Assembly (NCBI GenBank): GCA_008638375.1
Contig: CM018046.1
Location: 1,454,501-1,518,500, forward strand
From: Nyssa sinensis
Lineage: Eukaryota; Streptophyta; Magnoliopsida; Cornales; Nyssaceae
Direction of reading: 5' to 3'
DNA: 64,000 bases
Positions 35,201-46,600 of this stretch are shown piece by piece; position 1 is the stretch's first letter; each line of letters starts with the position of its first letter. The translations under genes and the position numbers were made by a program. The notes beneath the pieces are model-generated. The model worked only from the letters and a program-made list of their open reading frames with translations, was not told where the DNA came from and searched no databases.

Positions 35201-35234
35201 AGTTCGCATTTTTTATGCTTGGCATCAGCAATAG
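32211..35234 (+). CDS. NLR-2: CC-NBS-LRR disease resistance protein, RGA type
   Basis: Intact single-exon CNL of 1007 residues, start ATG at 32211. CC, P-loop (197-205), LLVLDDVW (272-279), GGVPLAAKALG and MHD (488-490) are all present; the post-GLPL segment is one residue shorter than in NLR-1 (GLLFKKGE). The LRR has a 72-bp unit in two copies (33927-33998 and 33999-34070), in a register different from the NLR-1 triple repeat. The C-terminus differs from NLR-1: a deletion removed the old stop region, and the frame now runs into former 3'-UTR, ending YAWHQQ. Substitutions against NLR-1 concentrate in the LRR, as expected if recognition has diverged. Probably functional, but with an altered leader. 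Confidence 0.95.
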   Translation: MANALLNVVLKSLNSLIEEEIGLLWGVDKEMEKLSSTLSAIQAVLEDAELQQHQGKALQDWLRKLKHAAYAVDDILDECATEAIPLKSKGKKSGLLGKVRSTFLPFTPDNIIFRHKIGNKMKEITEKLDAIANERMKFHLRELVAPQQVQDIETRQTGSLLSQLPVYGREEDKEKIVEKLVKGVSDCECVSVYPIIGMGGLGKTTLAQLVFNDEKVIGHFDPRIWVCVSENFNVKRVIKAILESASGNGCEDLDLDPLQRRLQDMLKGKRYLLVLDDVWNEKQEEWDKLKCVLACGSKGASIITTTRLPRVASIMGTLPAHHLSTLSKDDCWLLFKQRAFESETEEDPNLVTIGKEIVKKSGGVPLAAKALGGLLFKKGETQWLSVKESEIWNLPQEEDFILPVLRLSYYNLSLELRQCFAYCAIFEKDSWINKKKLIHFWIANGFISSNKKLELEDIGNEIWNELYWRSFFQDVEEDKFDNTTRFTMHDLVHDLAQSIMGDECRLRTYTSHRFESLHSLEFKKFSSLRVLDASGIYMEELPSWIGSLKHLRYLNLSWAKICTLPNTICDLWNLQILNLNGCKHLKKLPKNLTRLWNLQILNLNGCERLKRLPKNLTHLKNLRHLYVYRLIDVPPKIGQLTCLKTLNFFCVGKLKGCQLCELKDLDLGGELSVENLERVGNLMDAQRVNFIGKPNLRRLYLSWATELRENVEQVLEGLQPHPNLERLGIHNYNGTHFPLWMGDSVLRNLSDIYLSNCPNCLQLPPFGRLPSLRYLSMSEMNSLEYINNEFQGSAATRRFPSLEGLRISGLLNLTGLFKDERTELFPRLHRMHISNCPKLMLPCLPSLEKLRIENCSEVLLSSISNLSTLISIQVSEIDKVVSFPEKMLQNLTSLESLHIDSWSELESLPEQGLRGLQSLRRLEIDGCNKLKSLSEGLQHLTALEKLNVYGCHELGSLPAGIQSLTKLHLYISGCPELERRCEKGKGEDWYKIAHLPQVRIFYAWHQQ
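33927..34070 (+). repeat. Double 72-bp LRR-unit tandem repeat in NLR-2
   Basis: Two adjacent 72-bp units, each encoding NLQILNLNGC followed by LPKNLT. They differ from each other at only a few positions. This is a separate expansion from the TICDLW triple repeat of NLR-1. Confidence 0.85.
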
Positions 35235-37282
35235 CAGGTAAGGTAACGACATGTCTTATGAGTAATAGTGCTAAGAAATATAACATCACTTAACTGTTTC
35301 ATTACCATGCCAACTTTTATTGAAAGATATTTATGATCATCCACATTACTTCCATTATTTATATATATAGATATATATATATATATATATATTTGATATA
35401 GTTCGAATTGTGGTTGCAGAGGACAGGATATCAACGACAAAGTTACGAGATCTACCGGTCCCTTATAATTTTGTGGTGAGTTTGGAAGATATGTATTTTC
35501 TAAGTTTGTTTTTCTGTTTGTTCTATGTTTCTCTTTGTAGTCTTTACTTTTTGTAAGTTCCTTAAGTTGGATAGATCTTTGATTAATGTTTGCCCATTCT
35601 CTCGCATCTCTCTACTTCAGGAAACTTTGAACATTTTACATGTGATACACACATCTATTTTTTTCACGTATTTTTATTTTTAAATGATGAGTAATGCTAT
35701 TTTTATCATCAAATTTTTTTACTTGTTCACGTGACTATTCAGGTGTTAATAAATGCATTTTCTTAAGATATATGATTACTAGTTAATTCAATTTATTGAT
35801 ACTAATTCATAAATTTTTATGAATTCACTTAACATGATTGTATTACTTAGCATGTGTACGAGTTAAAGTATTCAAATCTCATGTGGTATCCAAAGTGAAT
35901 GGCCCATAATTCTGAACCTTGAAAATTTCCAGAGTCTGTAAGCCCACTCTTATGTAAACCCACCCCCACTCCCCCCGAGCGCACGCGCACATATATTTTT
36001 GAACTGCAGTTTATTGGGCTTACATGCTAGACCAGAATCAAAGCTTCCCCCTTGTCTGGCGAGTCAACAAAGACAAGGTCCCATTGGCAATAATAAGAGG
36101 AACTCGGGACGCAACTTAAACGGCCAACCCAAACTTAATTTGAATCAGATTAAATTTTTTAAGACTTTTTCAATTTTTATATTTTGGGATAGACTTAAAC
36201 AAAAGAATTTAAGTCTGATCTAAATTAGAGTTGGACTTCATTCGAGACTTTTGAAACTCAAGTCTAATCCGAATTCGAATTCGAATTTAATATTTTATAT
36301 ATTATATTTTATATATTTTAATTATCTACTATTAGATTCGTAGGTTTTTCTCACAGGCATTACTATTTATATTTTTTTATAATTTCTAAAAAAATTTTAA
36401 AAATAAATTATGTTGAAAAAATTATTTTAATGATTTTTGGCTTCTTTTAGAATGAGAAATTGAAAAAATTATTGTAACTTTTAGTTTATAATCAAAACAA
36501 AAAAAATATAGCAATTTATTGTAAAATTTGTGAATAAAATCTGCAACTTGAAATTATTAATCGGGCTAATAATGTTGAACTCGATAATAATGAATTTTAA
36601 TTTGGATAGGACTCAAATTAACTATTTTAAAACTTAGATCCGATTTGGACAAGACTCAGTGCAAACTCAATTCACCTCAGTTGCACCTCTAAGAAAAACA
36701 AGATGAAGCAGTAAAGACTAAGTCATAACATGCTCCAAGATAGTACTGGTTTGTCCAAAATTCAATTGTGCAAGTGCATATCATAGCATAATAATACAGA
36801 AGGATTAATTGAAAAGCTATATCTAATAGAGACTTTTAAAAATAAAAAAACGTTGAACCATTTTTTCAATTAAAGTAAGTTCATCACCTTTTAAAATTCT
36901 AAATTATACCAATTATATATGATAAAAAAACCCTCAAAAAAAATCGCTGAAACTGTTTTTTTCAATTGATGTAATGTCATCACGTTTTATTTATCTCAAC
37001 TTATAGTAATAAGATAAATGGTTTTTTATATTATTTAATTTATAATTTTTGTAAATAAATAATTTTTTATTCTGTAAATGAATAATTCGTTTACATTTTG
37101 AATACAATTACAATATCTATTACAATAATATATATATATATATATATTCATATATGTTCAAAGATTAAAGATAAATTCTCTTTCCTAACTTATAATATAC
37201 AAAAAACACTATAAAAAAAAAGAATTAAATAAGTACATTCAATGTTTATCTCCTTTTTGGTTTGATTTTTGTTTGAATTTAT
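35235..37282. repeat. 3' flank of NLR-2, long form
   Basis: Shared NLR 3' flank with the extra segment of about 1.3 kb (35620-36955) also found behind NLR-3 (about 47380-48515) but missing behind NLR-1 and NLR-4. A (TA)n microsatellite lies at about 35371-35391. No gene is supported. The block ends abruptly at 37282, where it joins DUF1995 exon 7 sequence. Confidence 0.75.
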
Positions 37283-38156
37283 CTCGTGGTAGAAGTGCTT
37301 TATTGAGAAGCTGTGGTGAATACTGCCCGAAAACTGATTATATTCAATGGAGAACATGATCGTATTAGATATTGGTGTATCTTTTGTTTATTTTATGTAG
37401 TTCTTATAACTGAGTTTTTATCGTGAGTGTTGGGATTGGCATCTCCAAGAATAGTTCTCGGCTGTTCAGAATCGAGGCAACTCGGGTCCAAATTGAGCTG
37501 GATTGGACAGGAGATACCTGAATTATCAAAAAAAAAGAAAAGCCAAACCTTTGAGTTTCCATTAAGTTTACTTAGCTATGTGCATAAATTTGACATTGGA
37601 TGGAAGCCAATAGATGCTCACCCATTATTCTAATATTCTCCAATGTGATTTTCCACTTATTTCACTCCCCCCCACTCCCAAACCCATCCACTCACTCACC
37701 CAAATCTTTAACCAAGAATCAATGTAGTTGCGTACTGCAGATTTGAAGTATAGGAATGACGGAATGAATAATATTCAACCATAAGATTGTTTGTTCAAAT
37801 ATCTTATTAACTCCTTTTTCTTGTCCACTTAGGATAATATTTTTCTTTGAGATGAACTAAAGATTATCTGCCATTTTTTTATCCAAAGCTAGCCGCACTT
37901 TCAAAGACACTTTTTCCTGAGATGGAGACTGCATATTACATTCACAATTTTAAAGGACGCAATGGAGGAACACTTTTCAGGTTTTTAATTTGCATGCTGA
38001 ACTTTTTTTTTTTTTTTTCTGATAGCTTTACAATGCTTATTCCTTTTTTCTCCATTTGGAATAGCTTCTCTTTTGTTAAAGGTTTTGATTTCAGCCAAAT
38101 CATTCAATAGTAATAAAATCCTTTTTTCTACTAGGTGCTACCTTGGTCCATGGAAG
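37283..38156 (+). pseudogene. Fragment of the DUF1995 gene: exons 7, 8 and start of 9
   Basis: 37283-37376 matches exon 7 from its sixth base; 37863-37980 matches exon 8 in full and still open; 38135-38156 matches the first 22 bases of exon 9 before unrelated DNA takes over. The introns are present, so this is a DNA-level duplication and not a retrocopy. Exon 7 has a TGA in frame (TAT TGA), and an insertion of about 125 bp sits in the intron at about 37420-37545. It cannot make a DUF1995 protein. Confidence 0.85.
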
Positions 38157-38789
38157 TAGGCTTGTAAACGGCCGGTCCCATCTAGCTCAACGTGGACCCA
38201 ATCCCGTTTACATAAGATCCAAATCCATTAACAAGATCGATCCGGATCCGTTAAAAATTAATTAAATCGGTCGGGTATAGATTTGTTGGATAATGCCCGT
38301 TAAAGACCTGACCCGCTAAATCATTATCAAGCGTGCACGCACACACATACTCTCTCTTTCTAATACAATATTAAAGTTAGAGTATTTAACCTCTTAACAA
38401 AATTATTATATATATATATATATACACACATACATACATACATAAAAGTTAGAAAGAGAGAAAGTCTTAGGAAAGTTGTCGTCTTCAATCTTCTAGCACC
38501 GTCTTGTACTATGAAAATGTTTTGAAAATTGCTTTATGAAATTGTTTCATAAATCTAGTTATCAATACCCGATTTCATTAAATGAACATTCTATTAAAAA
38601 TCATTCTAAATATTTTTTGTCTTAGATGAGTAATCTTTATTTTATTTTATGAAATTTTTATTTTATGTCATTTTTATTCAATTTTCTATTATATTTAGAT
38701 GAGTAATCATTCACGTGTGCTATAACATTCTGAAAAAAAAAAATTCAGTTCCATTCAAGAATTTTCTGAAGTTTTTACCCAAGGCTAAT
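38157..38789. other. Unassigned sequence between DUF1995 fragment and NLR ghost flank
   Basis: Begins in the middle of the exon-9 match with a sequence rich in ccggtccc and gacccgctaaa words, then a CA/TA microsatellite (about 38408-38443). It resembles a transposon fragment, but I do not recognise it. No gene is visible. Confidence 0.4.
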
Positions 38790-39109
38790 GGAATCAGTTC
38801 CAAACAAAAAGTATCAAGCACAGGAAGAAAGCAGAGCATGTGCAGCTAACTCGAAATTTCTGGGAGCACTGATGGCACGTGCTAAGGGAACCTAGCCAGA
38901 TCACCCAAGAAACGTGATTGGACAAATAATCTATGTTTGTTAACGCCTGGGTAGACTTCATTTGTACAAAAGTCAAGAAACTCTATGAATCCGCGTTCCA
39001 ATTAGTCAGGCACCAGGAGGCAAACCAAAAAAAAAAAAAAACAGAGCAAATGTTGCTTCCTTGCAACTTCCGATTGAATTAGCACTCATTGCATCACCTC
39101 CATGGAATC
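38790..39109 (+). pseudogene. Orphan NLR 5' flank without an NLR
   Basis: This stretch matches the DNA in front of NLR-3 at about 43060-43380, including the words for 'gcagagcatgtgcagctaac' and 'atgaatccgcgttc'. It breaks off at 39109, before the leader and coding region. A filler of about 30 bp joins it to block B at about 39142. It marks a lost or never-completed NLR copy. Confidence 0.75.
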
Positions 39110-39811
39110 TGATGCAGCACTTTTCAACTTCGTCAGAGCTCAAGTTCTGGTACAAAATTTCTGAAGATTATTCCGATCTTGCTAACTTGGGAAGTAATAT
39201 ACAAATTATGTATGCCTTGAAAAACTCAACACCCAGTTTGATATAAGCTGTTTTCTATGTGATAACGATACAAATGTATTATAATTAACCGTCCATGAAC
39301 TAAAATGATTAAACTAAAAACAAACAATAATAGCCGGCTGAGAAAAATAATTAGAATTAATGCTTCACCATGAAAATCCATCTTTCACATTGATGATGTT
39401 GTTGTTGTTGCCTTACTTTAATTAATGATGCTCTGAATTCTTGTATTAATTTGTTAGGTGGAACACCGAAAGATTTGGTTAGATGTGCCTGGGCAAGTTA
39501 TTGGAGAGAGCTGTTTGTTGACTAGGTCATCAGGCATTAAACATGTTCCATCTGTATCAAATTTCGTATTTTTGGTCTTGTTTGTTTGCTTTATGCCAAT
39601 TGTTTAACGATGACAGATACATTGTTGAATGGCTATCACATTAGTTGAGGTTGAGTTTTTAGTTTTTTTTTTTTTTTGTCTTCTTTTTCTGAGTTAGCTC
39701 TCAAATGGCCGGCAATCTTCAAATTGTACATATACTATCTTAATTGATACCTGAATGAGATTCCTGCTCTTTACTACCTCAGCCAGCAAACGTACTTCTT
39801 GGTAGACATTG

Positions 39812-39842
<31 letters not shown>

Positions 39843-40700
39843 CACACATATATATAAATATAATAGCTCGTTAATGGTTGATGGGCATGTAATTTAGCCA
39901 TGCTAACTTCATTCTCGTTGCATAATTGGTCTTTCCATCGAATTCATTTCCACCCACCAAAAATAAAGAAGAGAATTTCATTTCCAAGAAAAAGAGAGGA
40001 AAAAACCTGGCATAGGAAGGCCTTGGGGGCCCGCAGAGGACATTCCACATGGATCATTTACGAAAGTGACAAAGTTCTCTCTTTCTGAACCCAGACCAAG
40101 ATTCTTTGTATTCTTTAAGAGAGATACTCCAAAATCCAATCTGAACCAATATATATCATCACCCTTTGGATTTGTTCTAGTATGACTGGTGAAGTTTCTT
40201 TAACCCAGTTCATTTTCTTCTTGTGCATCTCTGGGTACAGCTTTTAGGGAACTTTGTTTTGACTCGGTGGATGAATATACATTCATAATTCACCGGGCTT
40301 GAAGGTTGTTTTTAATCCCAGGCTGTGTAATCATTTTTGTAACTGAATGTTATTGACATTTTTAATATTACTCAGCCTAATGAAAGATCATGACTTTGTG
40401 GTCATATTTCTGATTGACACTCTTGTTTTATTTAAATGAACCTCAAGGATTATGGTCCATCAATCCTATTTTAATATTTTTCCTTTTTATTTATTTATTT
40501 ATTTTAAAATTACAATTATGCAGAACCTTGTGGCTATGGGATTTGTGGGGTGGGATGGAGAGTTCATAATATAACAAGGGCAGCCCTGTATCTGCTTTTG
40601 ATTTTAGATGATTTTGCTGAATCTATCAGACTACTTTTCTTCTCACTTCATTTGGTTTGAATGGGTGAGGCGAATCTCTCTTTGGTGGAGACAGTTCAAT
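39110..40700. repeat. Block B and following arm upstream of NLR-3
   Basis: Shared with 50465-51343 upstream of NLR-4 and with blocks upstream of NLR-1 and NLR-2. A deletion removes the middle of the 64-codon frame seen in the other copies. TA and CA microsatellites lie at about 39813-39850. No gene is supported. Confidence 0.75.
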
Positions 40701-41937
40701 TGATAGATACAAATTACAACTTTTAGACATGGAATTTATCTGTTACAAGGATCAATCGAAATAAGTGAAAACATAGAACATATTTGTAATTTTTTGGAAG
40801 AAAAACTTTGTATTAAGCAATATTCGTCTATTTTCTTATTACTAGTTTAAGAATACGTGCATTGCACGTGAAAAATTTGTCAAACAAAAAAAATTTATTT
40901 ATTTTTATCTTAAGAAGTATTTTATAAGAAAAATATTTTGTATACTAGTTTAGTTTATCAAATAATGTGTCAATAATATTTTTGAAATTAATGGATGTAT
41001 TTTGTCTTTTTATTTAAATTTTAAAGAAGAGTTATAATGAATAATGTCATCTGAAATGATTTATTAATAAACCAATTCGATGTATCTACCATTACTCTTT
41101 TTACAATACTATTTAATGAAACAAGTATTGGCTTCAAAATGTATATATGCTCACACAAACATATTTATGTATATCCGCATCTACTTACCTACCTATATAC
41201 ATGCATACATACATACATACATGCATACATACTGATGCTACACTTTTTGGCCCACGTGAGATCCAAGCTCGGTTCCCTGCGAAACACTCGAAACAGAAGA
41301 TCAGAGGACCACCGGGTTGGCTCCGGCGGTAGCCGTTCCGATGCTTAAGTCAATAAATTGAACTGAAAGACTCGTAATGAAAGCCAAAATAATGAGCATG
41401 AAAATAAAGCGTACCTTTAGGGTTGAATTTATAGGCAATGTCTCTCCTAAGTTGATTAGGATTTGGAGCCATGAATATAGGGATTGGATCTCCGGAGATA
41501 TCAGTTACCTTGTTAAATATGGTAACTCAGTGTGGCAGTTTCCTTGTTGGAGATAGCTTCCTTATTTCCTGCTTGGTGCTCACTGAAGCGATGATTAGGT
41601 CTGGTCATTGATGTGTTGTATTGCAAGCTTGCATCTATACAAGTTAGTCTTTATGGGAGAGTTGTCCTGCTTTGATACTATGAGCTCGGCCCATGTAGGT
41701 TATGCCCTTGACTGACCGAGGATGAGATATATGACCGAGCGTGTACTAAATGACCGAGCACAGATTATAAGGCCGAACATGAACTAAGCGACCGAGCACA
41801 AGTTATATGGCCAAGCCTGAGCTGAGCGACCGAGCACAAGTTATATGACCGAGCCTGAGCTGTATTATTGGTCATGAGCCGATCTTGCAGTTACACGTGT
41901 CATGCAGTGGTTGGTGTGTCACATAGTGGTATATCAC

Positions 41938-41969
<32 letters not shown>

Positions 41970-43644
41970 TCCTATCACTATTATTTCCCTAATAATTAAC
42001 AATTTTGTGTGATAATATAATAACATATTCATTTTAACTTTAATTTATATTTTTAAAAAAATTAGGAGAAAATTTTGAACTAATGCACAACAATTTAAAT
42101 TGAGGAAAGAGAAAAAAAAATAGGATGGTATTTTTTATTTATTTTTTTATATAAATACCAATATCTAGAGTTTTGTACTTCTTTGTAGTACATAAATGTC
42201 GATTCTGGCATATTAAAGATTTAAGGTACAACTATTCATACCTTGTTATACATTTGTGCTCCAAAAAATATTATTTTAATAGTTAAAAGTGTACTTTTTG
42301 GACATTGTGTAAGATAAGAAAAGATAGAATTAAAAATAAATACATTCATGAAATAATAGGAATATTATAGAAAATAAATGAGGGAAAATCGGTGAAAGTG
42401 TTATGGTCATATACAATACAACAAAGACCAATAAATATACCAGGAAAAAAAAAAGCGACATGGTTAATATTGAGAGTTATGCTGGGGGGCAAAGAGGACC
42501 AAAATTAACTTTAATAGAAGTACTTAAAAAAGACATGATATTGTGTGGTTAAACTAAAAGAATTAATAGTCTTAAATAAAGTAATGATTTGTAATTTTTT
42601 GGAAAAAAAAACTTTATATTAAGCAATATTGTTGATCTATTTTCTTGTTATTATTTTGTTAAGAGGCATCCGATCCTGAAAATTTGAAGTCCAACTTAAG
42701 GCTTAAAACTAGCCAATAACCCATTCATCCTCCCTACCCCTACAAATCTCCAACCCTGCCCATACAATAATTTATCATGTAGTAGTGTACTCTTTTAATA
42801 GGATTATGTGCGGTGAGGTGGGAGTAAGAAGTTTTCAAGACATTGTTAAATGTGATTGAATCATCACATGATAATGTATTTTTTTTAATGACACATTATT
42901 ATGTGTGCTATAACATTCTTAAAAAAAAAAAAATCATACTACACAAATAACATAACTTTATTAAAATGAGACACAACTACCTTGAATGACCGGTCCCATT
43001 CAAGAATTTTGTGAAATTTTTACCCAATGCTAATGCAATCAGCTCCAAAAAAAAGAGTATTAGCTGTCTGTTTGCCAAGTCAAGCACAGGAAGAAAGCAG
43101 AGCATGTGCAGCTAACTCGAAATTTCTGTGAGCACTGATGGCACATGGTAAGGGAACCAAGTCAGATCACCCATGAAACGTGATTGGACAACGGATAAAT
43201 AATCTATGTATGTTAACGCCTGGGTAGACTTCGTTTGTACAAAAGTCAAGCAACTCTATGAATCCGCGTTCGAATTAGTCAGGCACCAGGAGGCAAACCA
43301 AAAAAAAAAAAAACAGAAATGTTGCTTCCTTGCAACTTCCGATTGAATTAGCACTCGTTGCATCACCTCCATGGAATCTATCAAGGTCAATCTTGGATTC
43401 TGATTGGGCAATACATTATGCTCATGGGTCAAGCCAATATTCATTGTCAGGAAATGAATGGTTACGTCCTCCATGGGTGATGGAATCATTTTCCATTTGT
43501 TATTCTACTATTTTTTTTTATAATATCTTGCACAATTATTAATGAAGACTTTCTTCTGATAGATCATTTTGGGTCATTCATTTTTGCATTTTGCAAGCAT
43601 TTACAGCTCTGAGCTTCTTTTGGAATTTGATTTGCTTTGTGATC
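40701..43644 (+). promoter_or_regulatory. 5' flank of NLR-3, with inserted solo LTR
   Basis: Collinear with 52510-54452 in front of NLR-4, except that a 704-bp solo LTR is inserted at 41233-41936. A GTTGCACGTGAAAAA-like motif near 40858 is a transposon-terminus-like word shared by both copies. The part from 43050 onward is the common NLR leader; TTTATAAT lies at about 43518. No gene is supported. Confidence 0.65.
41233..41936 (-). mobile_element. Solo LTR, Ty3/gypsy (probably Tat lineage)
   Basis: 704 bp with TGAT...ATCA ends, flanked by CATAC at 41228-41232 and 41937-41941. On the minus strand it reads as an LTR: TATAAATT at about 41434-41426, then downstream the word CTTAAGCATCGGAACGGC typical of gypsy U5 regions. 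No internal element sequence remains, so it arose by LTR-LTR recombination. It belongs to the same family as the LTR at 60141-60768. Imperfect short repeats built on GACCGAGC fill about 41710-41865. Confidence 0.88.
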
Positions 43645-46600
43645 ATGGCAAACGCTTTACTTAATGTTGTGCTTAAGAACTTGAACTCTTTGATAGAGGA
43701 GGAGATTGGATTGCTGTGGGGCGTCGATAAGGAGATGGAAAAGCTTTCAAGCACTCTCTCTACAATCCAGGCAGTCCTTGAAGATGCTGAGATTAAGCAA
43801 CTCCAAGACAAGGCTTTACAAGATTGGCTGCGGAAGCTGAAGCATGCAGCTTATGCTGTAGATGACATACTGGATGAGTGCGCAACAGAAGCTATTCCAT
43901 TGGAGTCTAAAGGTAAAAAATCTGGATTGCTTGGAAAGGTACACTCTTCTTTCTCACCTTATACTCCAGATAATATTATATTTCGTCACAAGATTGGAAA
44001 TAAGATGAAAGAGATCACAGAAAAATTAGATGCAATTGCTAACGAGAGAGAGAAGTTTCATTTGCGTGAGCTGGTTGCTCCGCAGCAAGTCCAAGCGGTT
44101 GAAAGACGTCAAACCGGCTCTCTTTTAAGTCAATTACCAGTTTATGGAAGAGAGGAAGATAAGGAAAAAATTGTTGAAAAATTAGTGGAAGGGGTGAGTG
44201 ATTGTGAGTGTGTTTCAGTCTATCCCATAATTGGTATGGGAGGCCTCGGAAAGACCACACTTGCCCAATTAGTCTTCAGTGATGAGAAGGTAATTGGACA
44301 TTTTGACCTAAGAATTTGGGTCTGTGTTTCTGAGGATTTCAATGTGAAGAGGGTGATTAAAGCAATTTTAGAATCTGCCCGTGTTAATGGTTTTGAAGCT
44401 TTAGAGCTAGATGCTCTGCAAAGACGTCTTCAAGAGACGTTGAATGGAAAGAGATATTTGCTTGTATTAGATGATGTGTGGAACGAAGACCAAGAGGAGT
44501 GGGATAAGTTAAAATGTGTACTAGCGTGTGGATCAAAAGGTGCTTCTATTATCACCACTACTCGTCTTCTAACAGTAGCATCGATCATGGGAACACTTCC
44601 AGTACATCACCTGTTAACTTTATCAGAATATGATTGTTGGTTGCTGTTCAAGCAACGGGCATTTGGGCATGAGACAGAAGAAGATCCAAACCTTGTAACA
44701 ATTGGGAAGGAGATAGTGAAGAAAAGTGGGGGTGTCCCTTTGGCTGCAAAAGCTTTAGGAAGCCTACTGCGCTTCAAAAGGGGTGAGATTGAGTGGCTTT
44801 CTGTTAAAGAAAGTGAAATTTGGAATTTACCGCAAGATCAAAATTCCATTTTGCCTGCTTTGAGATTGAGTTACTATAATCTTTCTTTAGAATTGAGACA
44901 GTGTTTTGCTTATTGTGCCGTATTTAAAAAAGATTCAGTGATCAATAAGGTGAATCTAATTCATCTTTGGATTGCTAATGGATTTATTTCGTCCAACAAA
45001 AAATTGGAGTTAGAAGACATTGGTAACGAGATATGGAATGAATTATACTGGAGATCTTTTTTTCAAGACGTGGAAGAAGATAAAGTCCACAACACTACTA
45101 GATTCAAGATGCATGATCTTGTGCACGACCTTGCCCAATCTATTATGGGAGATGAGTGTAGGTTACGAACATACACCTTCTCTAATAGAGTTATGTCATG
45201 GTTTTCCTTTGAATTCAAAAAATTTAGTTCACTCCGAGTGCTTGATGCAAGTGGCAATTATATGGAGGAGTTGCCATCTTCGATTTGTAGTTTAAAGCAT
45301 TTAAGGTATTTAAACCTTTCCGAGACACACATTTGTACACTTCCCAAAACAATATGTGATCTTTGGAATTTGCAGATTTTAAACTTACATCACTGTTGGG
45401 ATCTCAAGAGCTTACCTAAGAAATTGACATGCCTGAGAAATCTCCGACATCTCTACATAGATGGGTTAATTGACATGCCCCCTAAAATTGGGCAGTTAAC
45501 TTGCCTCAAAACATTAAGTTTTTTCGTTGTGGGCAAGTTGAAAGGATGTCAACTAAGTGAATTGGAAGACTTGGACCTTGGAGGACAGCTAAGTGTTGAA
45601 AACCTTGAGAGGGTGGGAAATCTAATGGATGCCCAAAGAGTCAATTTCATCGGGAAGCCAAAACTACGCCACTTAGACTTGTCTTGGGAGAGTGGATGTA
45701 AATTGCGAGAAAATGTTGAACAAGTACTTGAAGGCCTTCAACCTCATCCAAACCTTGAACGGCTGGGAATACACAACTACAATGGTACCCACTTCCCTCT
45801 TTGGATGGGGGATTCAGTTCTGAGAAATTTATCTGATATTAATCTCTCAAATTGCCCAAATTGTTTACAACTTCCGCCTTTTGGACGACTGCCTTCCCTC
45901 AGATGTCTTTCGATGAGTACAATGAATTCTCTGGAGTACATCGACAATGAGTTCCATGGTAGAGCAGCAGCAACTAGAAGATTCCCATCTTTGGAAGTAC
46001 TCGAAATTGGTGGGTTGTTAAATTTGACAGGTTTATTTAAAGATGAAAGAACAGAGCTATTCCCTCGTCTTCACAAAATGCACATCACCAATTGCCCCAA
46101 ATTGAAGTTGCCATGCCTTCCATCTCTAGAGGAGTTGAGAATTGGAAATTGCAGTGAAGTGTTACTAAGTTCAATCTCAAATCTTAATACTCTTATTTCT
46201 CTTGATGTTTTTGAAAATGTCGAGGTTGTTTCTTTTCCCGTAAAGATGCTGCAAAACCTTACCGTTCTTGAGACGTTGAAAATTGGTAGATATACGAAGC
46301 TTAAAGTGTTGCCTACGACCCTAGCAAACCTCATTTCTCTCAAGTCAATAGATATCTATCAGTGTCCAAAGTTAGAGTCTTTGTCGGAGCAAAGCCTACC
46401 TCAGTCTCTCCAACGATTAAATATCCAACTATGTTCTGAGTTGAAATCTGTGTCCTTGCAACACCTGAATGGCCTCGAGACTTTGGATAGCTTTTGCGGC
46501 CCAGAGCTTAGGTCACTTCCGGCCAGTCTCATTTCCCTTGATGTAACAGGATTTGTTTATTTTCCAGAAGAGATGCTGCAAAACCTTACTGCTCTTGAGT

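Noticed and set aside
35235..36955. Searching the long NLR flank for RNA genes
   Set aside because: I saw no tRNA-like cloverleaf, rRNA or snRNA sequence there or elsewhere in the window; a covariance-model search would be decisive.
41150..41232. CATA/CATAC repeats as a CRISPR-like or regulatory array
   Set aside because: Simple microsatellite, present also at 53015-53070, with no spacer structure; this is a plant genome.
41233..41936. Reading the solo LTR in + orientation
   Set aside because: The TATA-like sequence and the CTTAAGCATCGG U5 word are both on the minus strand, so I assigned minus.
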